From the NCBI GenBank assembly GCA_031285215.1, contig JAITWQ010000092.1:1-6731 (forward strand): a stretch of DNA of 6,731 nucleotides, written 5' to 3'. The DNA is from Syntrophobacterales bacterium. Its GTDB lineage: Bacteria; Desulfobacterota; Syntrophia; Syntrophales; JAAYKM01. The translations under genes and the position numbers were made by a program. The notes below the pieces were generated by a model. It saw only the letters and a list, made by a program, of their open reading frames with translations. It made no database searches and was not told the origin of the DNA. Of this stretch, positions 5,543 to 6,731 are shown in pieces. Position 1 is the first letter of the stretch. Every line of letters begins with the position of its first letter.

Positions 5543-6731
5543 AATCTGTTTTCCTCTTGCTGTTTAAACAGGTGGGCATAAAGACCGCCCTGCTGCATCA
5601 GCGTTTCATGATTTCCCATTTCGGCGATTTTACCCTTGTCAATCACCATAACCAGATCACAGGCCTTCATAACCGACATGCGATGAGCGATAAAGATCAC
5701 CGTCCGTCCCTTTTTGATCATGTTGAGATTCTTATGAATGACCCGCTCGGACTCATAGTCCAAGGCGCTGGTGGCTTCGTCAAAGATCAAAATACGGGGA
5801 TTGGTAATCAAGGCGCGGGCAATGGCAATCCTCTGTTTCTGGCCGCCGGAAAGAGACGAGCCTCGCTCTTCTACATAAGTATCGTATCCCAGGGGCATTT
5901 CCGCAATAAAATCATGGGCGCCGGCAACACGGGAGGCCTGGATAATCCGCTCCATACTCGCCTCGGGAGCTCCCATGGCAATATTATCGCGAATAGTCCC
6001 GCTGAACAGGAAACATTCCTGAGGTACGATACCCGTTTTATAGCGGAGGAAAAGCGGATCCAGATGGCGAATATCCATGCCGTCAATAAAAATCGTCCCC
6101 TCAATGGGCAGATAAAGGCGTTGGATAAGTTTGGCGATGGTACTCTTTCCGGAACCGCTGCGCCCGACAATACCGACCATGGTTCCCGCTTTAATCTCAA
6201 AATTGACGCCGTTCATGATCAGAGGCCCTTCTGCCGTATAACGAAAACTTACCTCTTTCGCCACAATATGACCCTGAAGATTTTCCAGAGACAGAGCGCC
6301 GCCCACCACCTCCGGAGGAGAATTAATAATATCCCCCAGGCGGATCAGGGAGAGCCTGGCCTGCTGAAAGTCCTGCCACATATGAACCAAACGCAGAATG
6401 GGACCGCTTAACTGAGAGGCAAACATATTGAAGGCGATCAATTGTCCCACGCTCATATTGCCCTCAAACACCTGACTGACGCCAAAATAAATCACCGCCA
6501 GTGTCATCATTTTCTGGAGGGTTTGCGAAAAAGTCACGGCAACATTTCCCAGATTGGACAAGCGGAAGGCAGAAAGAATATATTCACCAAGATTCTTCTC
6601 CCACTCCTTCACCATTTTCCCCTCGATGGCGAGGGATTTAACCGTCTGAATACCGGTTATGGACTCTACCAGAAACGATTGATTGGCCGCCCCTTTCTGG
6701 AATTTGTCGTTCAGGCGGACATTGATCAAAG
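5539..6731 (-). CDS. Type I secretion ABC transporter (HlyB-like), partial
   Basis: This is the C-terminal part (about 397 residues) of an inner-membrane exporter whose ATP hydrolysis drives one-step secretion of a protein or peptide substrate. The gene runs off the right edge, and by comparison with family members of about 700 residues roughly 300 N-terminal residues are missing. I therefore cannot tell whether it has a C39 peptidase or C39-like domain. The visible part opens in the transmembrane domain (LNDKFQKGAANQSFLVESIT, characteristic of HlyB-type exporters), followed by two membrane helices. A complete nucleotide-binding domain then follows: Walker A GRSGSGKST (189-197 of the visible part), Q-loop VPQECFLFSGTIRDNIA, signature LSGGQ (293-297), Walker B ILIFDE with Asp317 and Glu318, and switch His349. 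All catalytic residues are present. The downstream hlyD-type gene overlaps it by four bases, giving an ABC-adaptor operon. Confidence 0.95.
   Translation of the reverse strand, partial: LINVRLNDKFQKGAANQSFLVESITGIQTVKSLAIEGKMVKEWEKNLGEYILSAFRLSNLGNVAVTFSQTLQKMMTLAVIYFGVSQVFEGNMSVGQLIAFNMFASQLSGPILRLVHMWQDFQQARLSLIRLGDIINSPPEVVGGALSLENLQGHIVAKEVSFRYTAEGPLIMNGVNFEIKAGTMVGIVGRSGSGKSTIAKLIQRLYLPIEGTIFIDGMDIRHLDPLFLRYKTGIVPQECFLFSGTIRDNIAMGAPEASMERIIQASRVAGAHDFIAEMPLGYDTYVEERGSSLSGGQKQRIAIARALITNPRILIFDEATSALDYESERVIHKNLNMIKKGRTVIFIAHRMSVMKACDLVMVIDKGKIAEMGNHETLMQQGGLYAHLFKQQEENRL

Noticed and set aside
5557..6411. Plus-strand open frame of 284 codons opposite the ABC transporter gene
   Set aside because: It is antisense to a conserved nucleotide-binding domain with all motifs intact; the frame is open because of codon bias on the other strand.

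Overview
The window looks like chromosomal DNA from a Gram-negative bacterium. The evidence is a RodA-type cell-wall polymerase plus the inner-membrane ABC and periplasmic-adaptor halves of a type I secretion system. Mixed base composition and the gene set (RodA, DUF1846, a PF12000-type glycosyltransferase, HlyB/HlyD) would fit a deltaproteobacterial (Desulfobacterota, perhaps Syntrophales-like) genome. That placement is a low-confidence impression, because there is no rRNA or species-specific marker.

Layout from left to right. Positions 1-74 are a non-coding tail with two small hairpins that may end rodA transcription. Positions 75-1178 (minus strand) are a complete rodA. Positions 1179-1357 are a divergent promoter region. 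Positions 1358-2874 (plus strand) encode a DUF1846-family protein whose reading frame is broken once, near 2172-2202: the first part runs to 2236 and the rest continues in the -1 frame from about 2182. Positions 2953-4164 (plus strand) encode a GT-B glycosyltransferase of the Glyco_trans_4_3 type whose 5' end lacks an ordinary start codon. Positions 4193-5542 (minus strand) encode an HlyD-type membrane fusion protein. From 5539 to the right edge (minus strand) lies the C-terminal part of an HlyB-type ABC transporter, cut by the window. Every gap between genes is shorter than 180 bases. I see no tRNA, rRNA, CRISPR array or insertion sequence.

How the genes relate. The ABC transporter and HlyD genes overlap by four bases (GTGA) and are almost certainly co-transcribed and translationally coupled, ABC first. 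They form the inner-membrane part of a type I exporter; the outer-membrane TolC-like partner and the cargo are not in view. RodA makes glycan strands for side-wall elongation and stands here without its usual mreBCD/mrdA neighbours. The DUF1846 gene and the glycosyltransferase gene lie in the same direction 78 bases apart and may share a transcript. The glycosyltransferase meets the secretion operon tail to tail with 28 bases between them.

I did not find a convincing new multi-gene system. The two points most worth checking are the frame break in the DUF1846 gene and the missing start of the glycosyltransferase. These adjacent anomalies could be sequence errors, a decaying transcription unit or, less likely, unusual translation.
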